DNA of 64,000 bases from Manis javanica. Lineage: Eukaryota; Chordata; Mammalia; Pholidota; Manidae. Made by a program: the position numbers and the translations under genes. Below, in pieces: positions 43,160-54,830 of this stretch. Position 1 is the first letter of the stretch. Every line of letters begins with the position of its first letter. The notes beneath the pieces are model-generated. The model had not been told where the DNA came from. It did no database searches and saw nothing but the letters and a program-made list of their open reading frames with translations. The stretch spans positions 118,620,991-118,684,990 of the forward strand of contig NC_133166.1 in assembly GCF_040802235.1 (NCBI RefSeq). The letters run 5' to 3'.

Positions 43160-43370
43160 TGGGTAGTGGCCGGCTGGCAGGCTCTAATGAGGCGTGTGAA
43201 GGCCACGGAAGCTGCCTTGGAGTCAAGGTCGGTGGGAGGGCAGGGGCAAGGCGGGCTTGGAGTGATAGCCCTTCGATGGCGGTTGCTGGGGTGAGCTCAG
43301 AGTCATTCGGCTGTACTGACTCCAATCTGCCCATTATCACCCCGGGCTGACGGGTGACTCAGGCCTGAGC
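43160..43370. promoter_or_regulatory. Candidate regulatory segment
   Basis: CpG-containing, non-repetitive. TGACTCA (43355-43361) is a perfect AP-1 site, and CGATGGCGGTTGC (43274 region) resembles YY1 plus an RFX half-site. Function not shown. Confidence 0.3.
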
Positions 43371-44054
43371 TGCCAAGGGTCCCCGCCTTCCTCACTCCCA
43401 TTCCACCCCCACCCCCACTCACATCTGTGCAGCAGCTGGGCTCTGGGGCAGCCAGTTCTGTAGGCCTAGCACCATCTGCTTCCCCTGGGGGAGGGAGGCA
43501 CCACAGGGGATGCGCCCAGGAGGGTTGGCTCCTGGAGCTAAGGGCAGAGCTAAGGTACACCTGGCCTGGTGTTAGGGCACTGTGAGCTTCACTCTGCTCC
43601 CACAACTGGGGCAGGGGTCCAGGCTGGGGATTCAGGAGGCTAGAGTCTCTCCTCGGCCCCTGGTGGATGTTAAATGACTTATTTCCCTGACACTTGAGAC
43701 TCAGGGTCCCCATCTGCACAATTGTTTCGCGTTCTGGCTCCCTCCCTGCTTCTCCAGCCAACCAGACCTAGTGCACGGCAGGAGGCCTGCGGGTGTGTTA
43801 CAGTGCTAGTGGTGGGCCCCATCAGAAGACAACTGAACTGCTGACTTCTTTAGGGTGTGAAAGGATGCAGTGGAGGGGGTGAGGGGCAGAGGCACCACTT
43901 CCCAGCACCTTTCCTTCCACCCAACCCTGAGCTGCCCAGAAATCCGGGGGTCCTGAAGGCCCCCTCTCCTATCCTTGCCTGGATCAAGGGCCATTTCCTC
44001 CTTGGTTGCCCCTTCCTAGAACAGGGAGGAGCCATCAGGATCCTCAGTAATAAT
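43371..44054. other. Intergenic, nothing recognised
   Basis: A C-rich stretch (CCATTCCACCCCCACCCCCAC near 43400-43421) is present. No exon or repeat. Confidence 0.45.
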
Positions 44055-44250
44055 AATAGCAATGAAGGCTTATGCACCCTTTAAAGGCTTTATGCCAGGT
44101 GGTCTCGCAGGTTGGGTAGTTCTCATCCCCAGCCCACACATGAGGGCCTGGAGGCACAAATGGTTACAAAGGCCACATGGCTTGCAAGTGGTAGCACTGG
44201 AGTACGAACCACGGCGTCATGCCTCTGGAGCCTTCTCAAAGCCACAGAGT
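44055..44250 (-). repeat. MIR relic, antisense
   Basis: CACCCTTTAAAGGCTTTATG, CACATGAGGGCCTGGAGGCAC, TGGCTTGCAAGTGGTAGCAC, GGAGTACGAACCACGG. Confidence 0.65.
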
Positions 44251-44454
44251 CACATGTGGCCCCTGGGATCGGGGGCTCGCCTTCAGAGGGGGAACTCCTT
44301 GAAGGTGGCAAACCTGGCCATCTCATTTGACTTTATATGGAGTGGGCACTCCCAGCTGTTCTGGGCATGAAGGACTTGCCAAGCAAGTGGCTTGAAGTGG
44401 GGGTGCTCTGGCCTAGCAGAGATGTGGCCTGTAGGAAAGTCACAAGTGTGTTTC

Positions 44455-44560
44455 TCTCCCTGCCTCTCATTTTCAGAGAGAAAAGCTGAAGTCAAGAGAG
44501 CGAAGGGGCTCATCAGGGTCACCCATCAAATGGGTGGCAGAGTTGAGACTAAACCCATAT
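44455..44560 (-). repeat. MIR relic, antisense
   Basis: CTCATTTTCAGAGAGAAAAGCTGAAGTC, AAATGGGTGGCAGAGTTGAGAC. Confidence 0.6.
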
Positions 44561-44655
44561 GGCGGGACTTGCAGAGATGTGAGGAGCTGGCACCAGGGGC
44601 CCTCTATCCGACCAGCGCCTGTGTGGTGTTCCTGGTGACTTGCTCCAGGGACAGC

Positions 44656-44657
<2 letters not shown>

Positions 44658-44698
<41 letters not shown>
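44658..44698 (+). repeat. (GT)n microsatellite
   Basis: About seventeen GT units then ATGTGTA. Confidence 0.95.
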
Positions 44699-44700
<2 letters not shown>

Positions 44701-44999
44701 GTTCAGGGCCACCTCATTCCCCACTGTTGGCACACCCGACTCCCTTATTCCATCAGCAAACACTGGGCCTGGGGAGACAGTCTAATTGGCTGGCAGTGTC
44801 CTACTCCCAGTTCCCCTCCTTGCCTAAACAGACAACTCTGTTTGTACTGTCTGCCCAGATGCCAGGACGTCACCGTTGCCCAGAGCCCAGCCTCACCCAG
44901 CTCTTCTCCCACAGAATCCCTGTCGTAGCTGGAGAGGCCCATGGAAAACATTTAGGAGAACCCCTAACCACCTATCCAAGCAACACCACTTCCACTTTT

Positions 45000-45330
45000 G
45001 CAGTGAAACACCCTGAGAGGGGAGGGAGTGGCCCACAGTCACAGAGCAGGAAGGCAGGGGGCATCCAGCCACTCCCCTTGCTGGTTTGAGCATGACCTCT
45101 GTGTCTTTGCATGTGCTGTTCCTTTCACCAGAAAATCCATTCCTCCATGGAGCCTCAGCCCACCCAACGAATGACAGCCTCATCGGAACCCCCACATCAC
45201 CCGTGGCTGCCTCCATTGTAGCCCATAATATCTACTACCTTCTACATCATCCTGTAAGCTCCTGAAGGCCAAGACCTGCGCTTGTCCCAGCACCCAGAGT
45301 GAGGCCCTGATGAAGGGTCGGCAATGAAAG
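45000..45330. repeat. MIR core (-) followed by L2 3' end (+)
   Basis: 45000-45065: AGTGAAACACCCTGAGAGGG, CACAGTCACAGAGCAGGAAG (decayed antisense MIR). 45085-45330: CTTTGCATGTGCTGTTCCTT, CCTGTAAGCTCCTGAAGGCC, CCAGCACCCAGAGTGAGGCC (sense L2). Confidence 0.65.
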
Positions 45331-45879
45331 AATCAACGGACTTGAGCCAGAACAGATCTTTTCAACCTGGCCAGCCTGGCCCACTTGGCCCCACAAATCC
45401 CTATACCTGCTCCCCTGGGCCAGGGCTATTTGGGGAGGCTTTCCACCAATCCCTGCCTCATTTCAGGATTCCAGTGGGCTTTTAAGACCATGGTCTTCCT
45501 CTCTCCTCCGTGCCTGGGCCCAGCTTGGGCAGAGCCTGCACTGGGCTGTTGTGGGTGAGTCATGGGCAGACTGTAAACAACTTTACAGAGCACTGGCTGT
45601 ACCCCCAAGGCCCTGGCACTGGTCCTAGCCACACCGTGTGGGGGGGGTGCATCTAAAAGAAGATGTGGTTAGTTCCCACGCACCCACTATGGAAAGGAGA
45701 AGGTGGAATAGAAACAGGGGAGGCTTCCAGATTTGCATATCAACACGTGCACAGCAGTCTGCCAGCAGCCTGGCCTAGAAGGGGACTAACCAGAATCTGA
45801 GGAAGGGACAGGAGGAATGATCAGGAAGGGACCTGTGGAAGGGGGTAGGGGTGCCTGTGGGGAGTTGGAAGGCCACCAA
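45331..45879. other. Intergenic, nothing recognised
   Basis: No assigned element or exon. Confidence 0.45.
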
Positions 45880-46140
45880 TATTTATTGAGCACCTACAAT
45901 GTATACCTTAGCACTGCTCACGCTGGGGAAACTGCAGTGAATAAAACAGAGCCCACATGCAGAGACTGAAGAGGCAGAGCCCGTAAGGGAGGGCATGGGG
46001 CAACCTTGTGCATCCTGTGTAAGGTGCTGTAGAAGGATGGTGTCTTGGAGAGCTTCCCAGCCACATGACAAGCGGGGAAACTGAGGTCTAGGAGGCCTGA
46101 AGATTTGCCTGAAATCACACAGGGAGACAGGGCAGGGCAA
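45880..46140 (-). repeat. L2 and MIR relics, antisense
   Basis: ATATTTATTGAGCACCTACAATG and GGGAAACTGCAGTGAATAAAACAGA (antisense L2), then CACATGACAAGCGGGGAAACTGAGG and TGAAATCACACAGGGAGAC (antisense MIR). Confidence 0.7.
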
Positions 46141-46979
46141 AGGCAGGCCCCAAAGCTCTGCACATGGGCTGAGGTGAGGGTGACCCCCATATGGCCCATG
46201 TGGGGCCTCATTTTAGGGACCTGGTGGGCTGGGGGCTGGATGAGGGCAGGATGCGCTCCTCTGCCCATTGGAGATGGGGCTCCAGGGCACTCAGCAGCGG
46301 CAGAGGCTCATAGGGTAAACCAGGCTCTGAAGTCACTCTTCAAAGGGCCGCCCACGGCCAGCCTCCTCTGTCTCCCCATCTGCAAATGGGCAGCTCTGAC
46401 TTCATGCTCCTGAACAGCCTCTCCAGGACCAAAAAGGTGCTTATTTACTCCAACTGGGGCTGTCAGAATGGGTCTGGCATCTGAAAACTCTCCCACCTAC
46501 ACCGCAGCTTGGGTGTGGAGCTCCAGGAACACTAAGTGACTCCGTTTCCCCAGCTTCAACAGCCTTGGGTGCCCCAGGGTCAGACCGCGAGCACTGGCAT
46601 TTCGGAGGCTCGTGCTTTGCTAAGTGAACATTAGACACAGATTACTTAGCCTCTGAAATCTGTGGCTGCCTCCTACTTACTGTTTGATAAGCTTTTATGG
46701 TCACCTTCCTCTGGTGCCGCATCCCCGGGGCCTGGGGCAGCTTGTTTGCCTGGAGCCAGGAGGCTATCAGGTGGGGCCGTGGATGGCGCCAAACCCTGGC
46801 TGGGAGCTGCTGCCCAACTGTTTTATCTTGAGTATCATGCTCACCCTTTCTGGTTGCACCTGGAAATGGCTCTCCATGTGTGACCTGGCTTCCCTGTCCA
46901 GTGGCCTGCTTGCCATTCTGCTCCTGGGTGAGGTCCCAGGCTTGGGATAAAGCAACCTATTCTTGGGTCACTCAGCCAG
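46141..46979. other. Intergenic, nothing recognised
   Basis: No assigned element or exon. Confidence 0.45.
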
Positions 46980-47215
46980 TCTCCCACCCCCAAGCCCTAA
47001 CCCCTTCCCCACACTATTTGTCCTTCCAGGCCCCTTTCACCCTTCCAGGACCTTCCTATGATGCCTTCTCCAGTGTTCCTGGCACACCTTGTCCAGGTCC
47101 ACTCTGGACTACTGTGCATGTGGGTGCTCTGTGGGGCTGGGCTATGCCTTATTGACCATTGGACCCTCTGCACCAGCCTGGGACATAGTCGATGTCTACA
47201 GATATCCATTCAGTC
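46980..47215 (+). repeat. L2 relic
   Basis: CCTTCCTATGATGCCTTCTCC, CACTCTGGACTACTGTGCATG, CACCAGCCTGGGACATAGTCG: decayed sense L2 3' end. Confidence 0.5.
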
Positions 47216-47540
47216 CTTCAGCCATACAACATAACAGCTTTTGGGACAAACTGTGTACATGCCTCCATGCTGGGCAGTGAGATACAGATATTAGAGGCTA
47301 ATAAAGCAGCCTTACCCTCAAATAGCTCCCAGTTTTATTTGTGATTAGGAGAAACACAACTACATAGCAGGTGATTAGTGATCAGAGATACTTGACCCCG
47401 AGAAAACCAGAGAAGGCTTCCTGGAGGAGGCAACAACTAAAATATGGCTTGAAGGATCAGCGGAAGTTAGCCAGGTAGAAGAAAGAGTTCCAGGTAGAAG
47501 GAACAGCTGGGTGGAGGGCTAGAGTGCAGAGGAAACACAT
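47216..47540 (-). repeat. L2 relic, antisense
   Basis: CATGCTGGGCAGTGAGATAC, GTGATCAGAGATACTTGACC, GAAGGCTTCCTGGAGGAGGC, GTTCCAGGTAGAAGGAACAGC follow the antisense L2 order. The opposite-facing relic at 46980 makes an inverted pair. Confidence 0.7.
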
Positions 47541-48459
47541 ATTTGGGTATTCTGGGAACTGTCAGTGGTTGGGCTAGCCTCTTTGTTCTTCCCTATTGCC
47601 TGGCTTTCTCCCACCCCTTTAATAAAGAAGGGGAGACCATTCACTCCAATTGGGTGAGCTTCCTAAACCCCTATCCCTGCCTGAGGAGACCAGAGAACTC
47701 TCAAGAGGCTGGCCACTTGCCCCATGCCCCATGATCAGCCAGTCATTTCTCTGCTCTGAGCCTCAGTTGCCTCATCTGTTACATGGGGTGGGGCACTCAG
47801 GCCCATGTGGTTAATATGAGCAACCTGAAGGGGAGAAGAGCAGGCTCAGGCCTTCCCCTGCCCAGCAGGGTATACAGCCTGGATGGGGCCCGGGTCAGCA
47901 GAAGATGGGGGAGACCCTGGGGAATAGTGCCCATCAGTCTCCATCCAGACCATGGACCCATCTCCCATCCCAGGAATCCCTCTTCCTGGGCCCCCTCCCT
48001 CCCAGACTCTTTGGATGGGATAAAAAAAGAAATGGTCCTCCCACCACCTGGCAGGCGTGCCCATGAAGAGAAATGCCTTTCTGCTGAGCATGGTCTCTGT
48101 GGAGCCCTCACCACCGCCCAGCCCCACCTGTCGTGATCTTCCAGCCGCCTGCCCCGACCGCCTGGGGGAGGGTGGAGAAGGCAGTGCTTGTGGTGGGGCT
48201 GGGGACCCAGTCTAGGTGTGAGGGCATGTGGGAAGGAAGGGTCCGAGGGGAGCCCGAGGACCAGTTTGAGAAGGGTCATTCCTCCCTTTCTGGTCTACTG
48301 GGAGAGTGTGGGAAGGGGATGTGGGCTGGGAGAGGATCCCCCCAACCAGCAGACACACTGAGCCTGGCCCAATTTCTGGAAAGGGCTGGTTCCCCATGAA
48401 GGGCTCAACAAGCTTGTGGAGTAAGATTGGCAGAGTCAGGGGGGACATCAGAAATGGTT
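47541..48459. other. Intergenic with a MIR core at 47735-47795
   Basis: CTCTGAGCCTCAGTTGCCTCATCTGTTACATGGGG (sense MIR core) is the only element recognised. Confidence 0.5.
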
Positions 48460-48570
48460 TCATCCCCAAAATGTGAAAACAGGCCCAGAGAGGGGCCTGG
48501 GCTTCCTCAGGGCAGCACAAGTTAGAGGAGGCGGAGTCAGGACTAGAACTCAGGACTCCTGGGTCCAGTC
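48460..48570 (-). repeat. MIR relic, antisense
   Basis: AACAGGCCCAGAGAGGGGCC, GGAGGCGGAGTCAGGACTAG, AACTCAGGACTCCTGGG. Confidence 0.55.
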
Positions 48571-48964
48571 CCAGGGCTGGGACCAGCGGTGGGGATGGGA
48601 ATCAAGGTCACCTTGAGGACTGTGGTGAAGCCAGGCCAGGCCGCCACAGGATCAGGGTCGAAGCCTGACCACTTTCTGTCCCACCTCTGTGCTGCAAAGG
48701 TCTGTCCTCAGGTGGACTGGGTTCTGGTCTCACCAACCGGAGTACAGTGGCAGGGAGAGAAGGAATTCCTGCCTTGGCCTTGCAGGAAGCCAGACTTCCA
48801 GGTCTTTTGACATTCCAGAATTGCAGAAATGCTGGAAGGAACCCCTGGATCACTTATGGATGAGGGAACTGAGGCCCGGGGAGGGGAAGATGGTCCCAAA
48901 GCCCCGGCCAATGCCACTCCCAGTCCCGCTCTTCCTGGTACATCAGTGTGTGCGAGGCCAGGCT

Positions 48965-49205
48965 GTGAAGGGAGTCTAACAGCCCTGGGCTCAAGTCCCT
49001 GCTGCCCCTCTGGCTATGGGACCTCACTTCACTTCCTTGTCTCTCTGAGACTCAGTTTCTCCATCTGTAAACTGGGGAGGGCAATACTTATACACAGGGT
49101 GCTATAAGGATTTGATGCAGTAACATGAGCACCACCAAGCACCCAGAGCACTGCCTGACACATAGCAGGCCCTCAATAAAAGGGAACAGTTACCATTACT
49201 CTGAA
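48965..49205 (+). repeat. MIR SINE, near full length
   Basis: CAGCCCTGGGCTCAAGTCCC, TGGCTATGGGACCTCACTTC, GACTCAGTTTCTCCATCTGT, GTGCTATAAGGATTTGATGC, CCTGACACATAGCAGGCCCTC. Confidence 0.9.
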
Positions 49206-50424
49206 CCATGCTTCTGGCTCGCTATCACTAGAAGAAGAAAGGGGTAACTTCTTTAATTCCAGAGTCCCCTGATGGGCAGCAGAGAAATCCAGTTGTTGCT
49301 GAGGGAGGCAGCTGCTATCCTAGAAAGCTTGTCATGTCCGTGCCCTTTCTGTTTGGTTTCTCCCCGCAGTACCCAGAGGTCATTACTAAGCAACGACTGA
49401 ATCCCACCTGCTCCAGGGCCCTGGGCCATGGCCCTGCCTGAGGGCACTGACCCTTCCACTCTGGGGTACCCAGAGGGAGGGGCCAAGGGGCAGGATGGGC
49501 CCAGCAGCCAGGGCTCTATTAGGCTGCCTGCTGGCAGGCCACATGAGTGACTATGGCAGCCAGGCACGAGGACCAGCCTCCGCCTGAGAACCAGGCTGCT
49601 GGGGTGGGGGTGGGGGTGCTGGCCAGTTCATTAAGGGGATGAGAGCAGGGCTAGGACCTTGGTGAGCACTTCATCGGCCCCCACCAGTACGTCACTGACT
49701 CCAGCCTCAACACCACCAGCACTTAGCAGCTCCCTCCCTACTCCTCCCCACCAGACATTTGGAAATGGCAATGAACACTGTAGATCTCCTAAGGCCCTAC
49801 AGAGCCCATTCTGGCCATTAGCTCTTGCTCCAAGCAGGCCCCTCTCTTTATTGCTACTTCCAGGTTGCAGGGGGGTGGGGAGATGAAGGAAGTTCCGAGA
49901 GTAAGAGGCCCCAGCTGGGCAGGGCAGAGCAGGTCCCCAGTCAGGCTGCAAGCCCCTCCCAAGGACGCCAGCTCCACTGCATGGTCTTCCCACAGGGTGT
50001 CGCCAGCCCCCTGGAGGAATCCAAGGCCAGAAAAGCTCTGGGCTCTGGACAAAAAAGCAACATCCTGCCCTGACTGACCCTTTGGAGGAAAAACAGGAAG
50101 GGCCAGGCTGGGGAGGAAGTCCCGAGGGTGGGGCTGGGGAAGAGGCGCTGACTCCAGCCCATCTCTGCCCCCCTACACTGGTGCCTTCTGCTGAAGAGGC
50201 CGCCAGTACGGCCCTGGTCATGGACGGAGTTAGGGGCTGCCCTGGGCTGTGCTGCTGGGTCTCTACCCCTGTGGCCACTGAGAGCTGTGTCAGTGCCCCC
50301 ACTCGCCGGTGGGAGCTGAGTTGGGGGGACGGTCCTCCATCAGCGGTGGGCATACATCTGACACCAGCCCTCCTCTCCCGTGCCTTGGCTTGGCCAGCAG
50401 AGGCCCGAGAGCAAACTCCCTCTC
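49206..50424. other. Intergenic, GC-rich
   Basis: Contains a G-run cluster (49599-49617) that fits a G-quadruplex pattern. A 240-codon antisense frame (49631-50353) has no domain and overlaps plus-strand open frames, so I do not call it. Confidence 0.5.
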
Positions 50425-50625
50425 CTCCCTCACCCTCACTCTTTATTTACTGAGCCCTTGTCCATGCCAGGCAACGGAACAAAAGAGCAACAACGCAGAG
50501 TGCTTGCTCCTACCATGGCCCCAGTTTCACAGGTGAGGAAACTGAGGCATGGGGACATTAAAATACTTGCCCACTTACAGCAAGTGAGACATGGAAGAGA
50601 ATTCAAACGCTGGCTACCTGACAGC
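50425..50625 (-). repeat. MIR relic, antisense, near full length
   Basis: TTTATTTACTGAGCCCTTGTCC, TTTCACAGGTGAGGAAACTGAGGC, ATTAAAATACTTGCCC, GGAAGAGAATTCAAACGCTGGC. Confidence 0.8.
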
Positions 50626-50899
50626 ACAGCCTTGCTGACAAGTGGACAGCCAAGCAAAGCAAGGGACCCTTGTCTGCCCGGAGGAAACAGCAGTAAACAT
50701 CAGCAATTCAGCAGAGTAGGGAGCCCCAGGAGCCTGGAGGTGGGCGCCCTGGGCCCTGGGGTGGGGCAGGCAGGCTCCCTGCTGCAGACCTCTTGGTTCC
50801 CACCACCGCCTGTTCGTGGGTGCCTAGTCCCAGGGATCTCTCCTCATACCCCATCCGCCTCCCCGCTGCCGCCCTCAGCTGCTGACCTTGTTTCCCACT

Positions 50900-52790
50900 C
50901 CCAGAAGACAATCGAGTCTCTCAGAAGTGCTTCTGGATCCACCCGGCTCAGCCACCCCCACCCAGCACCCGCACCCACACGCTCCGCCTCCCTCATCTTA
51001 TTACACGACACGACTACCCACGCTCCCACTGCCACCCACTGCCACCAGGCACTGGAGCCCAGCCCTCTGCTCCACTCAAGGACACGCTCCGGCAAGTCTC
51101 TGCACGCTCTCCCCCGCATCCTCAATCTTGCCCTCTCCACTAGAGCGTTCCCACCAGTGTGCAAACTCACCGATCCTTGCATCTCACACAAACCCACTTA
51201 ATCCCACCTCCCTGCCAGCTCCCACCCATTTCCCTGTTCCCCTCTGCAGGGACACTCCTCAGAGCTGTGTGTCTGCTGCCTTCCTGTCCACCTGCTCCTC
51301 TCAAACCACTCCAGCCTGGCTTGTACTCCCACCACCCCATCAAAGTGCTCCTCTTGGGATCTCCAATGGCCTCCCAAGGGCCAAACTAGCGGTGGGTTCG
51401 CAGTGGGGTTGCCACTGGCTCTCCCCGAGGCATTTGGCTCAGTTTGGGTCCCCTCCCAGGAAGATCTTTTCCTGCTTGGCTTTTAGGCTTGCTGTTGTGC
51501 CCATTTGGTTTTCTCCAACCTCTCTGACATTCCTTCTGGGTCTCCTCTGCTGGTACCTTCTCTTCCCTAGACCTGCCAGTGTGTGCTGCCCTAAGCCCAG
51601 GCTCCAGGCCAGGTCACTCCCTGGGCCCTGTCACCTGGTCTCACTGTTTGCAGCACCATCTGTATGCTGATGACTCCCAAACACACCCCTCAAGCTAGAC
51701 CTCAAACACCCAGCTCTCTCTTTGGCGCCTGCTCCCTGGAGTAGACAGCTGGGAGCGGGCATGTGCAGACCCGAGTTCCGCTGTCCCACACACACCTCGC
51801 TTCAACACATGCCTTCCCCACGGGGGCACCATCTCCCCCAGTGGGGCGAGAATTGCTTCTCAGGGGACAAAAGCACTTAGATACTGCAGTGGTTTGTGAC
51901 TCTCCGAAGTGCCAAAGTACATTAACATAGATGCGTTATAGTTGTGGTATTAAAATTTTACAGAGAGGGGATGGTTAGGGAAAAAGCCTTGAAAGGCTCC
52001 CCGGGTGTCGGCCGTGATGAAAGGGCAGACTGGGAGACATCGCTGCTCCAGCACAAACCTCCCTTCGGCCTGCACAGGTCCTAGCCTTGCATTGCTCAGG
52101 CCAGGCCTTGAAGGTGACGTCGCCTCTTCCTTTTTTCTCATGACCCACATCCAATCCATCAGGAAATCCTGTTGGTTCTGCCTTCAAAACAGATCCAGGA
52201 TCCAGCCACTCCTCACCCTCCCCAAGGCATCTACCCTGGTCTGAGTCGCTGGAAGCTTCCATCTCCCAAAGCTCCTGCAATGACTGGCCCTTCCCTCTTC
52301 CCCCTACTCTCCTGACCTCTTCTCTATTCCTTTCTCCCTAACTCACTCTGTTCCAGCCCCACAAGCCTCCTGGCTGTTCTTCAAACCCTCCAGACATAGT
52401 CCCACCCTGGCACCTTTGCACTGGTTGTGCCCTATCCTGGTACATGGCTGCCCAGATGACCACAGCCTTAAACCCCTCACTTCCCTTGGGTCTTTGCCCA
52501 GATGTCACCTTTTCCGTGAGGTCTGCCCTGACTACCTTGTCTTCATGCTGCACTCCAACCCCACCATTCCAGAGAACGCTTGCTTCTTCCTACCGTTTAC
52601 TTCCCCACAACTCTCATTGCCTTCTAACACACCGTGACATTTACTTAGTTTGCGTATTGCTGACTGCCTGTCTCCCCCTGCTAGATGCTGGCTCCCCAAG
52701 GGGATCTGCTTTGGTCACCGCAGTACACCCAGCAGAGACCAGTACACCAGGCACACAGGGGGTGTATCTGACACCCCCTGGACACCCACC
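50900..52790 (+). repeat. Long L2 LINE relic with reverse-transcriptase remnants
   Basis: This is one of the longest ancient elements in the window. In order it shows a CSSQTTPAWL-like peptide (about 51295-51325), the reverse-transcriptase catalytic remnant HLYADDSQ (51657-51680, catalytic YADD at 51663-51674), the THIQSIRKSCWFCLQ block (52141-52185) and the 3' region with CTTTGCACTGGTTGTGCCC and CCCCCTGCTAGATGCTGGCTCC. L2 retrotransposed long before the mammalian radiation. The frame is broken many times, so it is a pseudo-reverse-transcriptase. Overlapping open frames of 260-273 codons here are not genes. Confidence 0.85.
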
Positions 52791-52799
52791 CCAGTGAGG

Positions 52800-52945
52800 T
52801 TTCTGACTTTTCCCACATCAGGCTCCACCACATCCCTGACCTTTGCACTTGCTGCTCCCTACCTCAGAAAGCACCCTAATACCATCCTTCCACCAGCACT
52901 ACTTTGCCCTCCAAACACCCCCAAAGACCACCTCCCTGGCTAGGT
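52800..52945 (+). repeat. L2 fragment
   Basis: CATCCCTGACCTTTGCACTTGCTGCTCCCT is the L2 'cctttgcacttgctgttccct' block, a second copy directly after the long relic. Confidence 0.7.
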
Positions 52946-52959
52946 CAGGAAGAGACCTG

Positions 52960-53340
52960 CCTCCAAACGGTGAGAGAGTATCTCCCAAGAGTAAGGGAGG
53001 TCCATGGAAGGGCTTTGAGTTAAAGAGCAACATGTCACACTTGTGTGTGTTTCAGTGTCCATAGGACAGTGGATGGGAGGGGAGCCAGCTGGGGGCAGAG
53101 GATGGAGGAAGGTGATGAGAGACAAAGTTCCTGGGCTGGGGCAGTGGATGTGGGGCAGGGGAAGTTTGAGAAGGGCTGGAGAGAGAGCCCGGAGAGCAGG
53201 GGGAAGACCAGGCCTTGTCACCAATTAAATTAATATGCAGGACAAGGAAAACAGGGGAGGTAGGGACATGGCTGTGGTGTTGGGGAGGGCAGAGGGTGAC
53301 ACACTAGCCAAGCACAGGAAGTGGGCAGGGAGCAAGTGTC
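52960..53340 (-). repeat. L2 relic, antisense
   Basis: GGTCCATGGAAGGGCTTTGAG, TAAAGAGCAACATGTCACAC follows antisense L2 ('ccattggagggttttgagc...gtgacatg'). Facing the preceding sense copy, it makes an inverted L2 pair. Confidence 0.6.
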
Positions 53341-54234
53341 AGAGGACATAAGGAGGTTTATGGGAGAAGGTTCTCCCTCCCCCACTACAGGCTCCACCCC
53401 TTTCACCCAGGCATCGTGAATCCTCATACAATGACCATAAAGGGAGAACCCCTGGGGATTTGCAGAAGGAAGGGGCTTCACCAGGGGAATCCAGATGTTG
53501 GACCTGGGAGGGAGGGGAGGAGCCCACATAGGGGGCTTTTTCAGAACACAGTCCTGAAGCCTATGCCTCAAAATGTACAGCAGAACACTGCAAAGACCCA
53601 CCCTTGCTTCACTTTCTGCAGGGCCTTGTTTGGCCAGAAAGACAAACAGGACAGGGAGTGGCCTTTGTGACACCATGGAGACTCCTGAGCTCAGCCCAGG
53701 GTGTAGTGGGCAGGACAGGACACAGGGCATCTCCTGGTCAGACCCAGCCGTCCCACAGAGCATCTCCCTGGAAGAGCCAGAGAAACTCAGGGCTTTCGCA
53801 TCCCATATTCTCATGTTGCAGATGGGGAAACTGAGGCTGAGAAAGAGAATCAAGTTGTCATAGGGTATACCTGATTTTCCTGGGGGAAACAGGCTTCCCG
53901 GAAAGAAGGGCTTACAGTCTGATGGGGACAGACTAACATCACTGGTACAGAGAGTGACTTTCTTTCTGAGAGTTCAGAGTGTGCACATCCATGATCTCGT
54001 TCATCTGCAACACATCCCTCTGGGATGGGCTGCAGGGCCACTTTGTGCAGATGTTGTGAAAATGCTGTCATTGTCCTCCCTCCACAAACTGCCTTTTCTT
54101 CTTCTGTCTCTATTATGTCCCCTTTCTTCTCCCAACCAATTTAATTCAGCAGAGACTTAAGAGGTTCCCATTTGGTGTAAGGACTGGGCATTTGGGAAGC
54201 TTCTGCATTTCCCCAGGGCCAGAGTCATTCTTCT
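53341..54234. other. Intergenic with a MIR core at 53800-53865
   Basis: CATGTTGCAGATGGGGAAACTGAGGCTGAG (antisense MIR core). The rest is unassigned. Confidence 0.5.
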
Positions 54235-54390
54235 GTCTTCTATGCTTTGTTCACACCTACATTTGTACATATATAACATTGTTTCTATATATCTGCAATC
54301 CTGGAGGGCCCAGGTTGGTCTTATTCACGCTTGCATTCCCCCACCAGTGCCTAGGCCAGGGCCTGGCATTTGGGAGCCTGGAGAAATGCC
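54235..54390 (+). repeat. L2 3' end
   Basis: CATTCCCCCACCAGTGCCTAGGCCAGGGCCTGGCATTTGG fits the L2 terminus. Confidence 0.6.
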
Positions 54391-54539
54391 TGCCCAGGGC
54401 AAAGTCACCTTTGAATGTGTCTTGAGCATCACTCCATTTGGGCATTTGTCCCACTGTATGCCAGTTACTCAGAGGAGGGTTTCTGTATACACAGTACACA
54501 TAACAGCTATTCAACACCTGCTAAATGAACTAATACAAA

Positions 54540-54830
54540 GAAGGAAGATGAGGATGGCTAGAAATGGGCAACCCTTACCTTTAAAGAGCTCCTGATTCGT
54601 TGCATGGGTGGGGGAGGTGGGCAGAGAGCAGGATTGGCAAGGTGTACAAACACTATTACAGTAGGCAATTCCATCAGAATATTGCTGAGGAAATACCATG
54701 GGGCTACAGGAGAGGAGAGTTCAAACTCACCTGGGATAACTGGGGACTGCTCCCTGGAAGAAGTGGTATTTGAGATGGGCTTTGAAGGGTGGGAACACAT
54801 GGCAGAAACTCAGGAACAGTTTTTAGCTGA
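54540..54830 (-). repeat. L2 relic, antisense
   Basis: CAACCCTTACCTTTAAAGAGC, TGCTCCCTGGAAGAAGTGGTATTTGAGATGG match the antisense L2 region 'aggcctctctgaggaggtgacatttgagc'. Confidence 0.65.

Noticed and set aside
49631-50353. 240-codon antisense open frame
   Set aside because: No domain, GC-rich, and shadowed by plus-strand frames. No splice or promoter evidence.
50380-51670. Two overlapping plus-strand open frames of 273 and 260 codons
   Set aside because: They largely cover an L2 relic; similarity to L2 reverse transcriptase explains the few recognisable peptides.
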